31,199 bases of DNA from SIG575 sp964507395. Lineage in GTDB: Bacteria; Bacillota; Clostridia; Oscillospirales; Acutalibacteraceae. Shown piece by piece: positions 1-9,116 of the stretch (positions are counted from its first letter, which is position 1; each line of letters starts with the position of its first letter). The notes below the pieces were generated by a model. That model had not been told where the DNA came from. It worked only from the letters and a program-made list of their open reading frames with translations, and did not search any database. Both the position numbers and the translations under genes were made by a program. The stretch is from NCBI GenBank assembly GCA_964507395.1, contig CAZDQE010000023.1, positions 1-31,199 on the forward strand, in the 5' to 3' direction.

Positions 1-825
1 AATACACATCATCTTAACAACGAATTCCCAATCGCTTTCTTTCTTTTCGTCAGTTGAACGAACAAATTCGGGGTTTTTGTCGAAACCTTCGGGGCATTTT
101 TCTTTTGTCCATGCAAGAGCCTTCTGATACTCAGCCTCGTCATAGATGTTTTCAGACATTCGTCTGATAATTTCAACCTCATCAACTGATTCAACACGCA
201 TACCGAGATATTCTTCAATGAATTCAGGGCTGATGCTTGAGCCAGCAATACCCATGCAGATTGAACCAATCTGAAGGTATGACTTGCCTCTCATTGTTGC
301 TGCAGCAACTGCTGCACGGGCAAAACGAAGAAGCTTTTCTTTAACGTCAGCAGGAATTTCTGTTGCATCGCAGGGCTGAACATCTCTGCCGTAAATACCG
401 AATGCAGGGAGACCCTTCTGTGCATGAGCTGCAAGAACTGATGCAAGGTAAACTGCGCCGGGTCTTTCAGTGCCGTTGAAGCCCCATACACCCTTGATTG
501 TCATAGGGTCCATATCCATTGTTTCAGAGCCGTAGCACCAACAAGGAGTAACAGAAAGAGTAATATCAACGCCCTCTTTCTTGAATTTTGCTGCACAAGC
601 CGCTGTTTCACCAACACGGCCGATTGTTGTATCAGCGATAACTACCTTTACAGGTTCGCCGTTTGAATATTTAAGGTTTTCCTCAAAAAGAGCCTTTGCT
701 GCTTTTGCCATGTTCATTGTCTGCTCTTCGAGAGATTCTCTTACCTTGAGGGGACCTCTTCTTGCGTCAATTACGGGGCGAATACCGATTACGGGATAAT
801 CGCCGACCAATCTGTTTGTTGCCAT
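1..825 (-). CDS. fucI: L-fucose isomerase, N-terminal part (cut by window edge)
   Basis: Reading frame open from the ATG at 825 to the window edge, giving 275 codons of a family usually near 590. L-fucose isomerase converts L-fucose to L-fuculose in the cytoplasm, the first step of fucose catabolism; it can also act on D-arabinose. The translation carries hallmark stretches: GIRPVIDARRGP, RESLEEQTMNMAKA, TPCWCYGSETMDMDP and GVWGFNGTERPGAVYLA. These are very close to my memory of E. coli FucI. The C-terminal half, where the metal-binding Glu/Asp/His residues lie in the family, is outside the window. The start is supported by an AAAGGAAGA ribosome binding site just upstream. It sits 27 nt downstream of the ceramidase-like gene on the same strand, so the two are probably co-transcribed from the promoter at 2329-2357. 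Family assignment is firm; substrate range is inferred from the family. Confidence 0.93.
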   Translation of the reverse strand, partial: MATNRLVGDYPVIGIRPVIDARRGPLKVRESLEEQTMNMAKAAKALFEENLKYSNGEPVKVVIADTTIGRVGETAACAAKFKKEGVDITLSVTPCWCYGSETMDMDPMTIKGVWGFNGTERPGAVYLASVLAAHAQKGLPAFGIYGRDVQPCDATEIPADVKEKLLRFARAAVAAATMRGKSYLQIGSICMGIAGSSISPEFIEEYLGMRVESVDEVEIIRRMSENIYDEAEYQKALAWTKEKCPEGFDKNPEFVRSTDEKKESDWEFVVKMMCI

Positions 826-852
826 AATAAATCTTCCTTTCAGAAATTTAAT

Positions 853-2283
853 TTATTTATTGATTTTTGACATCATGCCACGAAGAACTTTTTCCATGAC
901 ATGAGGAATATCTTTGCCGAGACCGTTTGTTTCATGATAGTGATTACGGTCATATTTATCTCTCACACTTGAAAGATAAGGCTGTGTCGGGTGGAGAACA
1001 AAGTCATTGAGAGGTATAATATAGCCTGTCATATCATTTGAAACACCGAACACTTCAAGATTTTCATCACCTACGATTTCCGTGAACGGTGTTGAATTTA
1101 CTTCCGGCCCTAAATCGTTGGGTGATTCTTCCTCAGTTGCATAACCGCCGTAAACGACTTCTGTAAACGCTTCACCGGGAAGTGTAAGAATTTTCTTTGA
1201 GCCAATCTGTATGTAGTTCATTTCACTGAGAAGTGCCAGGCCTGTTTCACTTGTTTTTGAAGGATATTTAAGAGCACTGCAAACATTGATAATTGCCATA
1301 AGTGACAGAATACCGTTTGCAATAGGTGCATAATAAGGCTGATGAATAACTGTCATATCAGCTTCAAGCTCAACATCATTATCAATTGAAAATGCAGCCT
1401 TTGCAAGAATTTCGCCGCCTTTTCTTGTTCTTTCTCTTCTGTCCTCGTCAAGGTCAGCAATATCGACAGCCGCAATCGCACCGACAGAAAAAAGGACATT
1501 TGTCTTTTTCTCGCGGTTAATGGCTTCTCTGAGGAAATAAGGATAATCGGCGCTGACCTTCGAGCACTGACCGCCCATTGTGTTGGTATGAGCACTATAG
1601 TTCAGGAACCATGTTTCCTCACTGCCGTCAGACGGCACGAAGCGAAGGCGTGACAACTTATCGTTTACTTTATTATAAGGCATTCTGCCGTCACTGATTG
1701 CTTCGGGAACATGAACAGAACCGTTGTAGAGTTTTCCTTCTTTTCGATTTTCGTAAGCCTTAACGCAGACATCGGCAATTGAAGAAACAACCATCTCCAT
1801 ATATTCCTTGTCTTTACCTGTCATCGGAAGCTTGCCCCAATAACCGACAGTGTCAATACTAGCATGAGTATGTGTACAGCTTACACTTACAAGTTTACAG
1901 TTTACTTTATTTGTAAAATCAGAAAGTCTGTCTCTTATAAGCTTGGTTTCATATCCCGTAAGTCCGATAAGGTCGGCACTGACAAGGATTATACCTCCGT
2001 CACCGCAGCCAATCCACATTGCTCTGACAGTAAGCGGGTCAAGAACACCTGTAATCAGATTACCGGTTCTGTAGCCTGCAAGCCAATATTTTTTTGCAGT
2101 AACATCAGCAGGCATAACCTCTTTCATTGAGAAGCCTACATTGAAAATGTTACTGTCCGAATTTTTCAGATAAACAGGCTCTGTCTGAGACAGCTCAGGA
2201 GCAGTCATTTTTCTGTTCAACTTTTTACCGTGATTAATTGCGATTTTCTTTGCAGCACTTGCTGCGAAATCTGCTATATTCAT
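853..2283 (-). CDS. Neutral/alkaline ceramidase-like protein, cytoplasmic
   Basis: A 476-residue protein resembling the N-terminal domain of the neutral/alkaline non-lysosomal ceramidase family, which are zinc-dependent amidases. Visible signatures are VSADLIGLTG (about 101-110), SCTHTHAS (His138 and His140, the likely zinc pair) and a later NYSAHTNTMGG...SADYPYF stretch matching the family's conserved His and S-x-D-[FY]-P region. No signal peptide or membrane segment is seen, and it lacks the extra C-terminal domain of full-length ceramidases (about 650-700 residues). A true secreted ceramidase is therefore doubtful, and the substrate is unknown. The ribosome binding site is AAAGGCGGG. It has its own promoter (2329-2357) and lies directly upstream of fucI, which suggests a role linked to fucose or host-glycan use. 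That link is inference from context only. Family call fairly sure, function unsure. Confidence 0.75.
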   Translation of the reverse strand: MNIADFAASAAKKIAINHGKKLNRKMTAPELSQTEPVYLKNSDSNIFNVGFSMKEVMPADVTAKKYWLAGYRTGNLITGVLDPLTVRAMWIGCGDGGIILVSADLIGLTGYETKLIRDRLSDFTNKVNCKLVSVSCTHTHASIDTVGYWGKLPMTGKDKEYMEMVVSSIADVCVKAYENRKEGKLYNGSVHVPEAISDGRMPYNKVNDKLSRLRFVPSDGSEETWFLNYSAHTNTMGGQCSKVSADYPYFLREAINREKKTNVLFSVGAIAAVDIADLDEDRRERTRKGGEILAKAAFSIDNDVELEADMTVIHQPYYAPIANGILSLMAIINVCSALKYPSKTSETGLALLSEMNYIQIGSKKILTLPGEAFTEVVYGGYATEEESPNDLGPEVNSTPFTEIVGDENLEVFGVSNDMTGYIIPLNDFVLHPTQPYLSSVRDKYDRNHYHETNGLGKDIPHVMEKVLRGMMSKINK

Positions 2284-2328
2284 AACATTACCCGCCTTTC
2301 GATATATAGCACAAAATGTATTAAGTAT

Positions 2329-2357
2329 ATGTTATCACCTATTGGTAAAAAAGTCAA
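2329..2357 (-). promoter_or_regulatory. Sigma-A promoter for the ceramidase-like/fucI operon
   Basis: On the minus strand TTGACT (2352-2357) is followed after 17 nt by TAACAT (2329-2334), about 45 nt before the ATG at 2283. It lies after the terminator of the dockerin gene, so the ceramidase-like gene and fucI form a separate transcription unit. Seen by eye; the -10 matches the consensus at four of six positions. Confidence 0.5.
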
Positions 2358-2379
2358 ATAGTAATTTGTTAATTATATT

Positions 2380-2418
2380 AAAAAATAAAAAACAAAGGAG
2401 TGGTTTTACCCACTCCTT
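2380..2418 (-). terminator. Rho-independent terminator of the dockerin gene
   Basis: A 9-bp perfect stem (AAGGAGTGG at 2395-2403 pairing with CCACTCCTT at 2410-2418) with a 6-nt loop. Read on the minus strand it is followed by TGTTTTTTATTTTTT. It lies about 20 nt past the stop of the dockerin-bearing gene. Confidence 0.85.
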
Positions 2419-2440
2419 CGGAAATTAAGTTTTGTTATAA

Positions 2441-5400
2441 TCAGAACTCAAATTCAGGTGTCTGTGTGATTTCAGCATCACCGTTTACATATGCTGCAAG
2501 AACTGAAAGGTCATATATGTCAACAACACCGTCAACATAAATGTCTGCTGCAAGGTAAAGAGCTGAGCCATCCTCAACTTCGATATCACCATTGATCATA
2601 GCTGCAAGAACTGCATAGTCGTATGAGTCAACAACGCCGTCACCTGAAAGGTCACCACAGATAATAACTGTGTATGATTCATATACTTCGCCGTTTACTA
2701 CGAAGTTTACAACTGTACCTGTACCGAAGCCCTGATCAGTTTCTTCGTATTCAACAACGCCGCCTGCGTATTCAACATAGTCTTCAAGGTCTGAGATACC
2801 TTCGTCTGAAAGACCGTAGATAATACCATGGTCTTTATCAATGACTGTATCAGTACCTTCTGCAGTTACAAAATAAGCTGTGATTGCGGGAATCTCTCTT
2901 GTGCCGATTACTTCACCGCATACTGTACATGAAAGTGTTTCTTCACCGGCTACGCCAACTTCTGCTGCTTTTGTTACCACCCATTCGCCTTCTGTATGGC
3001 CAAGAGCAGGAACTGTTGTTGTTACACGGCTTACTTCTCCGCCGCATACTGTACAGTAAACTACTGTGTCGTATGAACCGTCGTTTGTACAATCTGCTAC
3101 TTTTTCGTTTTCAGTAGTTGCTTCGCCTTCTGTATGACCGAGAGCAGGAATTGTTGTTGTTACACGGCTTACTTCTCCGCCGCATACTGTACAGTAAACT
3201 ACTGTGNNNNNNNNNNNNNNNNNNNNNNNNNNNNNNNNNNNNNNNNNNNNNNNNNNNNNNNNNNNNNNNNNNNNNNNNNNNNNNNNNNNNNNNNNNNNNN
3301 NNNNNNAACTACTGTGTCGTATGAACCGTCGTTTGTACAATCTGCTTCTTTTTTGTTTTCAGTAGTTGCTTCGCCTTCTGTATGACCGAGAGCGGGAACT
3401 GTTGTTGTTACGCGTGAAAGCTCAACACCACAAGCTGAACAATAAACTACTGTGTCGTATGAACCGTCGTTTGTACAATCTGCTTCTTTTTTGTTTTCAA
3501 TAGTAGCAGCTGCTTCTGCATGAGACTCATTAGCCATGAGTTCTTCATACTTAGCTTTAATCTCTGCTGTTTTTGCATTGATAACAGTCTGGTCCTTGAT
3601 TGTAAGGTTTGCATTGTTGTACATTGCTGTACCTGCAACTAAAAGAGCCTGATATTCAGCAAGGATATCCTGGTCGTAGCAACCCTCGTTACCGGGGATT
3701 TCAGCATCAATAGCTGCTTTGAGTTCTGTCTTGTCTGCATCAATATACGCAAGAGCTGCAATTGCATCTCTGATTGCTGTTTCAAGAGCATCAACTTCTG
3801 ACTGTCTGTCTGCAGTCCAAGGAGTTGTTTCGTTTTCTGCCTTAGCAGCTTTTGCTGCGTTAACTGCTGCTGTTACAGCGCTAGCGTTCTTATAAACTGA
3901 GAGATCGATAATGCTTGCATCTGCAATAGCATCGTCAAGATTAACCCAATCTGCAAGGTCAGCAACGAGAACAAGATTTTCCATTGCTGAAACGATGTCA
4001 GCTGCCCATGCATCAACTACATCCTGTTCAAGAGCTGTTTTGCCACTTTCAACTACTGCGAAAGCATCTTCAACTGCCTGCCATGATGCGGGCTCATAAT
4101 CTGATTCATCAAGAGCGTTAAATGCAAGACGAGCATTGTCAATTGTTGAATAGTCAGCATCATTGGGGCTTGCGTTTTTAATAGCTGTTTCAAGGTTCTT
4201 AGCCATTGTATCAACTGCACCCTGATAAAGGATGTTGTAGCCTGTCTTTACACCGCTGATTGCTTGATTGATAAGAGCGATATCTTCAGCAGGATAGCAA
4301 TCTGCATTATTGAGAATTGCCTTTGCTTCTGTTGTAAGAGCATCAACCTCTGTGTAAACAGCTTTCTTAAGTGTAAGGCTGGTATAAGCTGACTGAAGAG
4401 CCTTTGTCTTTGCGTCAATGTCTGTCTGCAAAGCCTTGGGATTGTTAAGAGTATTAAGAGCATCTGTATAAGCTGTCTGATATGAAGCAAAGCCTGAACT
4501 GTAATACCATGACTGGGGATTAACACCCTTCTTAGTATTACGAACAAGTGCCGAATCAGGATCGTTTGAAAGAACAAAATCAATCATTTCACGAAGAGCT
4601 GATTTATCAACGATGTGGAATGTAATTGATGTGGGAACTGTAACTGATGATGTCATGTTATATTTCTTAAGCAAACCATCATTTACCCACATGTATGAAT
4701 AATACTTTGTTGTGATTGTGTAAGATGAACCATCTACAAGATTTGCAACATTACCTGTAAGAACCTGTGTGAAAATATTCTGGTACTGACCAGCACCACC
4801 TGTAAGTGTTGTCATTGCAGTATTCTGTGAATACTGTTTTACGCCATAGTCTGCTTTAGCAGGAATTGTAAGACCAATAGCAGCCTGTGCTGTTGCATCA
4901 TTTGTTTTCACAAGAGTATCTGTGTTAGAGCCTGATGAAACCCATGCATCAGCGAGTGCTGTATAGGGGTTATCATTATTTCTGTCTGAAAGAGCACCTG
5001 CGGTTGCATCAAGTCTGAGGTTGATGTCAGCAAGTGTTGTAGCTACTGATGCATCAATATAAACATGTGCAAGAGTTGTGCCGGGAACATCAAATTCAGC
5101 TGCCTGATTGTGCTGACCTGCAGGGCTTTCTGTTTTGTCATCAGTAAAGAGTGAAGTATTGTAACCTGAAGCAACATTCTCAGTATATGTACCTGTTGCT
5201 ACATTGTAGGTACCGTATGAACGGAAGGGATCTTCTGTACTGGTTACAATTTCTGCGGGCTGTTCATAGTAAACACCTTTACCGAGAAGACGTGTTGCAG
5301 CAGAAGCATACACACGATAGTATGAACTTGTACCTGAAAGAGACTGGATCTCACCGTGAGCTGCAGCAAAAGAACCGCCGTTAACGATGTCATCGACATA

Positions 5401-5922
5401 AGATACACATTTTTCCTGATATGTGTTACCGTCTGTCCATGCATAGTCGACCGTGAAGACAAGGGCTGAACCTGCTGTTGCTGTACCGCTTACGATATCA
5501 ACAGAATATGTACCGGGAGCCTGATAAGACATTGATGAGAAAACAACAGTATCATTGTTACATGAGAAGCCTGTAATTGAAATACCGACTGTAGGAGTAA
5601 CAAATGTAACTCTTGTAGCTGCGGGAGTTTCACCTGCGTAAGCCTGTGAAACATATGTACCTGAAAGTTCAGGAACACCTGAAGGTGTTGCCTTAACAAT
5701 AGCTGTACCCTTTTCGAGTGAATTCGCAGCTGCGGCAACACGGGTTACCTCTGTGCAATAGAACTCAACCTGAGGGCGAGCAACGGGCTCCAGAACAATT
5801 TCATCAAGTATTGTACCTGTTGATGATGTGTCAGCTGCACTTACTGTAAAGCCTGCACTGCAAACAGATAACACCATGAGAATTGCCAAAACGGAGCTTA
5901 AAATTCTTTTTGACATTTTCAT
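2441..5922 (-). CDS. Secreted dockerin-bearing repeat protein, interrupted by an assembly gap
   Basis: One large surface or secreted protein split by 100 Ns. The ATG at 5922 is preferred: a TAAGGAGGT site sits 11 nt upstream, and the protein then opens with a signal peptide (MKMSKR, hydrophobic core, cleavage near VSA-AD, residues 29-30). About 450 residues of unrecognised beta-rich sequence follow. Next come several FIVAR-like helical modules, then tandem 46-residue repeats with a C-x2-CG pair and a GHTEGE end. A linker leads to a C-terminal dockerin with two calcium loops (DLSGDGVVDSYD and DIYVDGVVDIYD). No catalytic domain is recognised. The halves on either side of the gap are in different nominal frames, which is explained by the arbitrary gap length (see findings), not by a frameshift. 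It is probably exported and attached to a cohesin-bearing partner; none is in the window. True length is unknown. Confidence 0.85.
2985..3503 (-). repeat. Tandem 138-bp (46-residue) coding repeats, array broken by Ns
   Basis: The marker aactactgtg recurs at 3059 and 3197, and again at 3307 and 3445, each pair exactly 138 bp apart. Units encode CTNDGSYDTVVYC-x2-CG..SRVTTT.PALGHTEGE. Units left of the gap read CTVCGGEVSR; the complete unit right of it reads CSACGVELSR, so there are at least two subtypes. The terminal unit next to the linker has diverged (WVVTKAAEVG). Copy number cannot be read because the Ns fall inside the array. Confidence 0.9.
3207..3306. other. Assembly gap of 100 Ns
   Basis: Exactly 100 Ns, the usual placeholder for a gap of unknown size. 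Both edges end in the same repeat phase (aactactgtg at 3197-3206 and 3307-3316), as expected when an assembler cannot bridge near-identical tandem repeats. Confidence 0.98.
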
Positions 5923-5956
5923 AATACAATATACCTCCTTGTTAGTATACACCCGA

Positions 5957-5985
5957 ATTATATCATACTATTTTTTTTTTTGCAA
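5957..5985 (-). promoter_or_regulatory. Sigma-A promoter of the dockerin gene
   Basis: On the minus strand TTGCAA (5980-5985), a 17-nt spacer and TATAAT (5957-5962), about 35 nt before the ATG at 5922. The spacer contains a long A-run. Confidence 0.65.
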
Positions 5986-6032
5986 TAACTTTGACAAAAT
6001 AATCTTAATATTTCAAAATTATTCATATTTTT

Positions 6033-6066
6033 TTACACAAATTGTCAGGTTATACAATTTGTGTAA
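6033..6066. promoter_or_regulatory. 13-bp perfect inverted repeat, possible operator
   Basis: TTACACAAATTGT (6033-6045) and its exact reverse complement ACAATTTGTGTAA (6054-6066) are separated by CAGGTTAT. It lies between the divergent dockerin and activase genes. No T-run follows it on either strand, so it does not look like a terminator. A possible activase -35/-10 pair (TTGTGT at 6059 and TATACA at 6081, 16-nt spacer) would overlap its right arm. The binding protein is unknown. The rest of 5953-6219 is very AT-rich, with a lone TATAAT at 6101-6106. Confidence 0.5.
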
Positions 6067-6219
6067 TTATTAATGTTATATATACACTTTTTTAATTTTG
6101 TATAATAATTTTTAGTAATTTTTCGATATTTTCTTTACATTTTATTCATCAAAAGAAAAACTTTCTAAGTATCATTATATCTGTATAGGAAAATTATTTT
6201 GAATTGTGAGTGATAAAAA

Positions 6220-9114
6220 ATGAAAATAGGTCTTGACATCGGCTCAACTACGCTGAAATGTGTCGTATTTGATGACAACGACAACCCGATTTACAACGAG
6301 TACGAGCGTCACTTTTCCCTTGTAAGAGAAAAATCAGTAGAGATGCTGACAAGAATCGGCAAAAAGTTTCCCGAAAACAAATTCACTGTTTCAATTTCAG
6401 GTTCTGCCGGAATGGGACTTGCACAAAATGCAGAAATCGGCTTCGTTCAGGAAGTTTATGCAACCAAAATTGCAGTAGACCGTTATCTTCCCGGAACTGA
6501 TGCTGTAATTGAGCTTGGCGGTGAGGATGCAAAAATCATTTTCCTTGACGGCTCGCTTGAAGTGAGAATGAACGGCTCCTGTGCAGGCGGAACAGGTGCT
6601 TTCATTGACCAGATGGCATCACTGCTTTCGGTTGAAGCAAGCGAAATGAACAATCTTGCTGAAAAGGCTGAAAAAATCTACACTGTAGCCTCAAGATGCG
6701 GTGTGTTTGCAAAATCTGACATTCAGCCGCTTCTCAACCAGGGTGCAAGAAAAGAAGATGTTTCCGCAAGTATTTTTTCAGCAGTTGTCAATCAGACAAT
6801 CGCAGGTCTTGCCCAAGGTCGGGAAATAAAAGGCAACATAGTTTATCTCGGCGGTCCCCTTTCATATTTTTCAGAGTTGAGAAAAAGTTTTGATAAAGCT
6901 TTGAATACAAAAGGAACTCTACCTGAAAATTCACTTTACTATGTGGCAATCGGTGCTGCTCTCCTTTCCGAAAACGAAGAGGAAGCAATAGACACTATAA
7001 TAGAAAGACTGAAAAATGCAGTAAGCGACACTGACTACAAATCAACAGAACCGTTATTCACCAATAAAGATGAATATGAAAATTTTGTGAAAAGACACGG
7101 TCTTTCAAAAATCAACACTATTGACAACGCTGAAGAAGTTTATCTCGGTATTGACGCAGGCTCGACAACAATCAAAGCAATTGCAATTGACAAAAACGGT
7201 TCAGTGCTCACATCACGCTACTTACCTAACCACGGAAACCCCGTAAATCTCATAAAGGAATTTCTCGAAGAATTCTACGAAAAATACCCCGGCATAAAAA
7301 TCAAGGCTTCTGCAGTTACCGGATACGGTGAGGAAATTATAAAAAATGCTTTCGACATAGATTTCGGTCTTGTTGAAACCATGGCGCACTTCACTGCAGC
7401 AAAAAAATTCTGTCCTGATGTTGATTTCATCATTGACATCGGCGGTCAGGATATCAAATGCTTTAAAATAAGAAACGGCGCTGTTGATAACATTTTCCTC
7501 AACGAGGCTTGTTCTTCAGGTTGCGGCTCCTTTCTCCAGACATTTGCAGGTGCTCTGGGTTATTCAGTTGAAGATTTTGCAAAAATCGGTCTGTTTGCCG
7601 ACAAGCCTGTTGACCTTGGCTCAAGATGCACTGTTTTCATGAACTCATCTGTAAAGCAGGCGCAGAAAGACGGTGCTACAATCGAAAACATTTCCGCAGG
7701 GCTTTCATCAAGTGTTGTCAAAAATGCAATTTATAAGGTTATCCGTGCATCAGGTGCAGATGACCTTGGCAAACACATTGTCGTACAAGGCGGAACTTTC
7801 CACAATGATGCTGTTCTGCGTTCATTTGAGAAAGAGCTTGGCGTGAATGTTATAAGACCTGCAATCTCAGGACTTATGGGCGCTTACGGTGCTGCACTTT
7901 ACGCCATGGACAAAAGCATTGAAAAATCAAAAATCATTACATCTGAAAATCTTAAAAATTTCAGACATGAATCCACTGCCATTACCTGCAGAGGTTGTTC
8001 AAACAGTTGCAAGCTTACTGTAAATGATTTTGGCAGAGGTAAAAAGTACATCAGCGGAAACAGATGTGAAAAGCCTGTCACCGGAAAGAAAAATTCAGAT
8101 GAAAGCGTAAACATGTTTGCCTTCAAGAGAAAACTCCTTGAAGAATACAAAACTGTTAACGGCACAAGAGGCAGTATCGGAATTCCTATGGTACTGAATA
8201 TGTACGAGCTTCTCCCCTTCTGGCATACGTTCTTCACTGAACTTGGTTTCAGGATTGTCACTTCTCCCAAATCTACACACAAGCTTTACAGAAGCGGTCA
8301 GCATACAATCCCCTCAGACACTGTTTGTTATCCCGCAAAACTGGTGCATGGTCACATTGAGGCACTCCTCAAAGAAGATGTTGATGCAATTTTTTACCCC
8401 TGTCTCGGTTACAACTTTGACGAGGGGAAAAGCAACAACCACTACAACTGCCCTGTTGTGGCATTCTACCCCGAAGTAATTCAGGCAAACACCCCAAAGC
8501 TCAAAGAAACTAAATTCATATACAATTATTTAGGTATTCACAGAAGAAAAGACCTTACCGCAAGAGTTCACAAAATGATGTGTGAAAATTTCGGCAAATT
8601 TACAAGAAATGAAATCAAGCACGCTCTTGATTCAGCATACGATGAATACCACAACCATCTTGTAAAAATACAGAAAGAAGGCGACAGACTCCTTGATAAA
8701 GCCAAAAAGGAAAACAAACCTGTTATTATCCTTTGCGGCAGACCTTACCATATCGACCCTGAAATCTGTCACGGAATTGATGCGCTTGTTTCTGATTTCG
8801 GTGCGGTGATCGTAACCGAAGATGCGGTGTGCAACAAGGTTGAAAAATTTGAGGTTAATGTTCTTAACCAATGGACTTACCATTCAAGACTTTATCTTGC
8901 CGCAAAATATGCAGCTGAAAACGAAAACGTCAACCTCATTCAGCTCGTTTCCTTCGGTTGCGGTGTTGACGCTATCACAACAGATGAGGTAAGGGCAATT
9001 CTTGAAGCAGGAAACAAGATTTATACTCAGATAAAAATTGACGAAATCACAAACCTCGGTGCAGTGAAGATCCGTCTGAGAAGTCTGTTCTCTGCTATCG
9101 GAGAGGAGGCATAA
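6220..9114 (+). CDS. Double ASKHA acyl-CoA dehydratase activase with DUF2229-type region
   Basis: A 964-residue protein of the BadF/BadG/BcrA/HgdC activase superfamily, whose members couple ATP hydrolysis to injecting a low-potential electron into a partner through a [4Fe-4S] cluster. Two ATPase modules are visible. Module 1 has GLDIGSTT at the N-terminus, ELGGEDAK near 98, Cys121 in NGSCAGGTG and Cys160 in SRCGVF. Module 2 has GIDAGSTT at about 310, DIGGQDIK near 406, Cys431 in EACSSGCGSF and Cys470 in SRCTVF. Next is a four-Cys patch (590, 593, 597, 616), then a COG3580/DUF2229-like region with VCYPAK, YPCLGY and a later CGRPYH. In many Clostridia this region continues into one protein of about 1400 residues; here the remainder is the next gene, whose start overlaps this gene's ribosomal context. 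No hydroxyacyl-CoA dehydratase or Etf genes are nearby, so the substrate is unknown. Confidence 0.85.
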   Translation: MKIGLDIGSTTLKCVVFDDNDNPIYNEYERHFSLVREKSVEMLTRIGKKFPENKFTVSISGSAGMGLAQNAEIGFVQEVYATKIAVDRYLPGTDAVIELGGEDAKIIFLDGSLEVRMNGSCAGGTGAFIDQMASLLSVEASEMNNLAEKAEKIYTVASRCGVFAKSDIQPLLNQGARKEDVSASIFSAVVNQTIAGLAQGREIKGNIVYLGGPLSYFSELRKSFDKALNTKGTLPENSLYYVAIGAALLSENEEEAIDTIIERLKNAVSDTDYKSTEPLFTNKDEYENFVKRHGLSKINTIDNAEEVYLGIDAGSTTIKAIAIDKNGSVLTSRYLPNHGNPVNLIKEFLEEFYEKYPGIKIKASAVTGYGEEIIKNAFDIDFGLVETMAHFTAAKKFCPDVDFIIDIGGQDIKCFKIRNGAVDNIFLNEACSSGCGSFLQTFAGALGYSVEDFAKIGLFADKPVDLGSRCTVFMNSSVKQAQKDGATIENISAGLSSSVVKNAIYKVIRASGADDLGKHIVVQGGTFHNDAVLRSFEKELGVNVIRPAISGLMGAYGAALYAMDKSIEKSKIITSENLKNFRHESTAITCRGCSNSCKLTVNDFGRGKKYISGNRCEKPVTGKKNSDESVNMFAFKRKLLEEYKTVNGTRGSIGIPMVLNMYELLPFWHTFFTELGFRIVTSPKSTHKLYRSGQHTIPSDTVCYPAKLVHGHIEALLKEDVDAIFYPCLGYNFDEGKSNNHYNCPVVAFYPEVIQANTPKLKETKFIYNYLGIHRRKDLTARVHKMMCENFGKFTRNEIKHALDSAYDEYHNHLVKIQKEGDRLLDKAKKENKPVIILCGRPYHIDPEICHGIDALVSDFGAVIVTEDAVCNKVEKFEVNVLNQWTYHSRLYLAAKYAAENENVNLIQLVSFGCGVDAITTDEVRAILEAGNKIYTQIKIDEITNLGAVKIRLRSLFSAIGEEA

Positions 9115-9116
9115 CA

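Noticed and set aside
853..2283. Secreted bacterial ceramidase
   Set aside because: No signal peptide, shorter than full ceramidases, and in an operon with a cytoplasmic sugar isomerase.
2441..3340. Apparent frameshift splitting the dockerin gene
   Set aside because: The frame change coincides with the 100-N placeholder; restoring a 138-bp repeat phase restores one frame.
2985..3503. CRISPR-like direct repeats
   Set aside because: Units are contiguous 138-bp coding repeats with no unique spacers.
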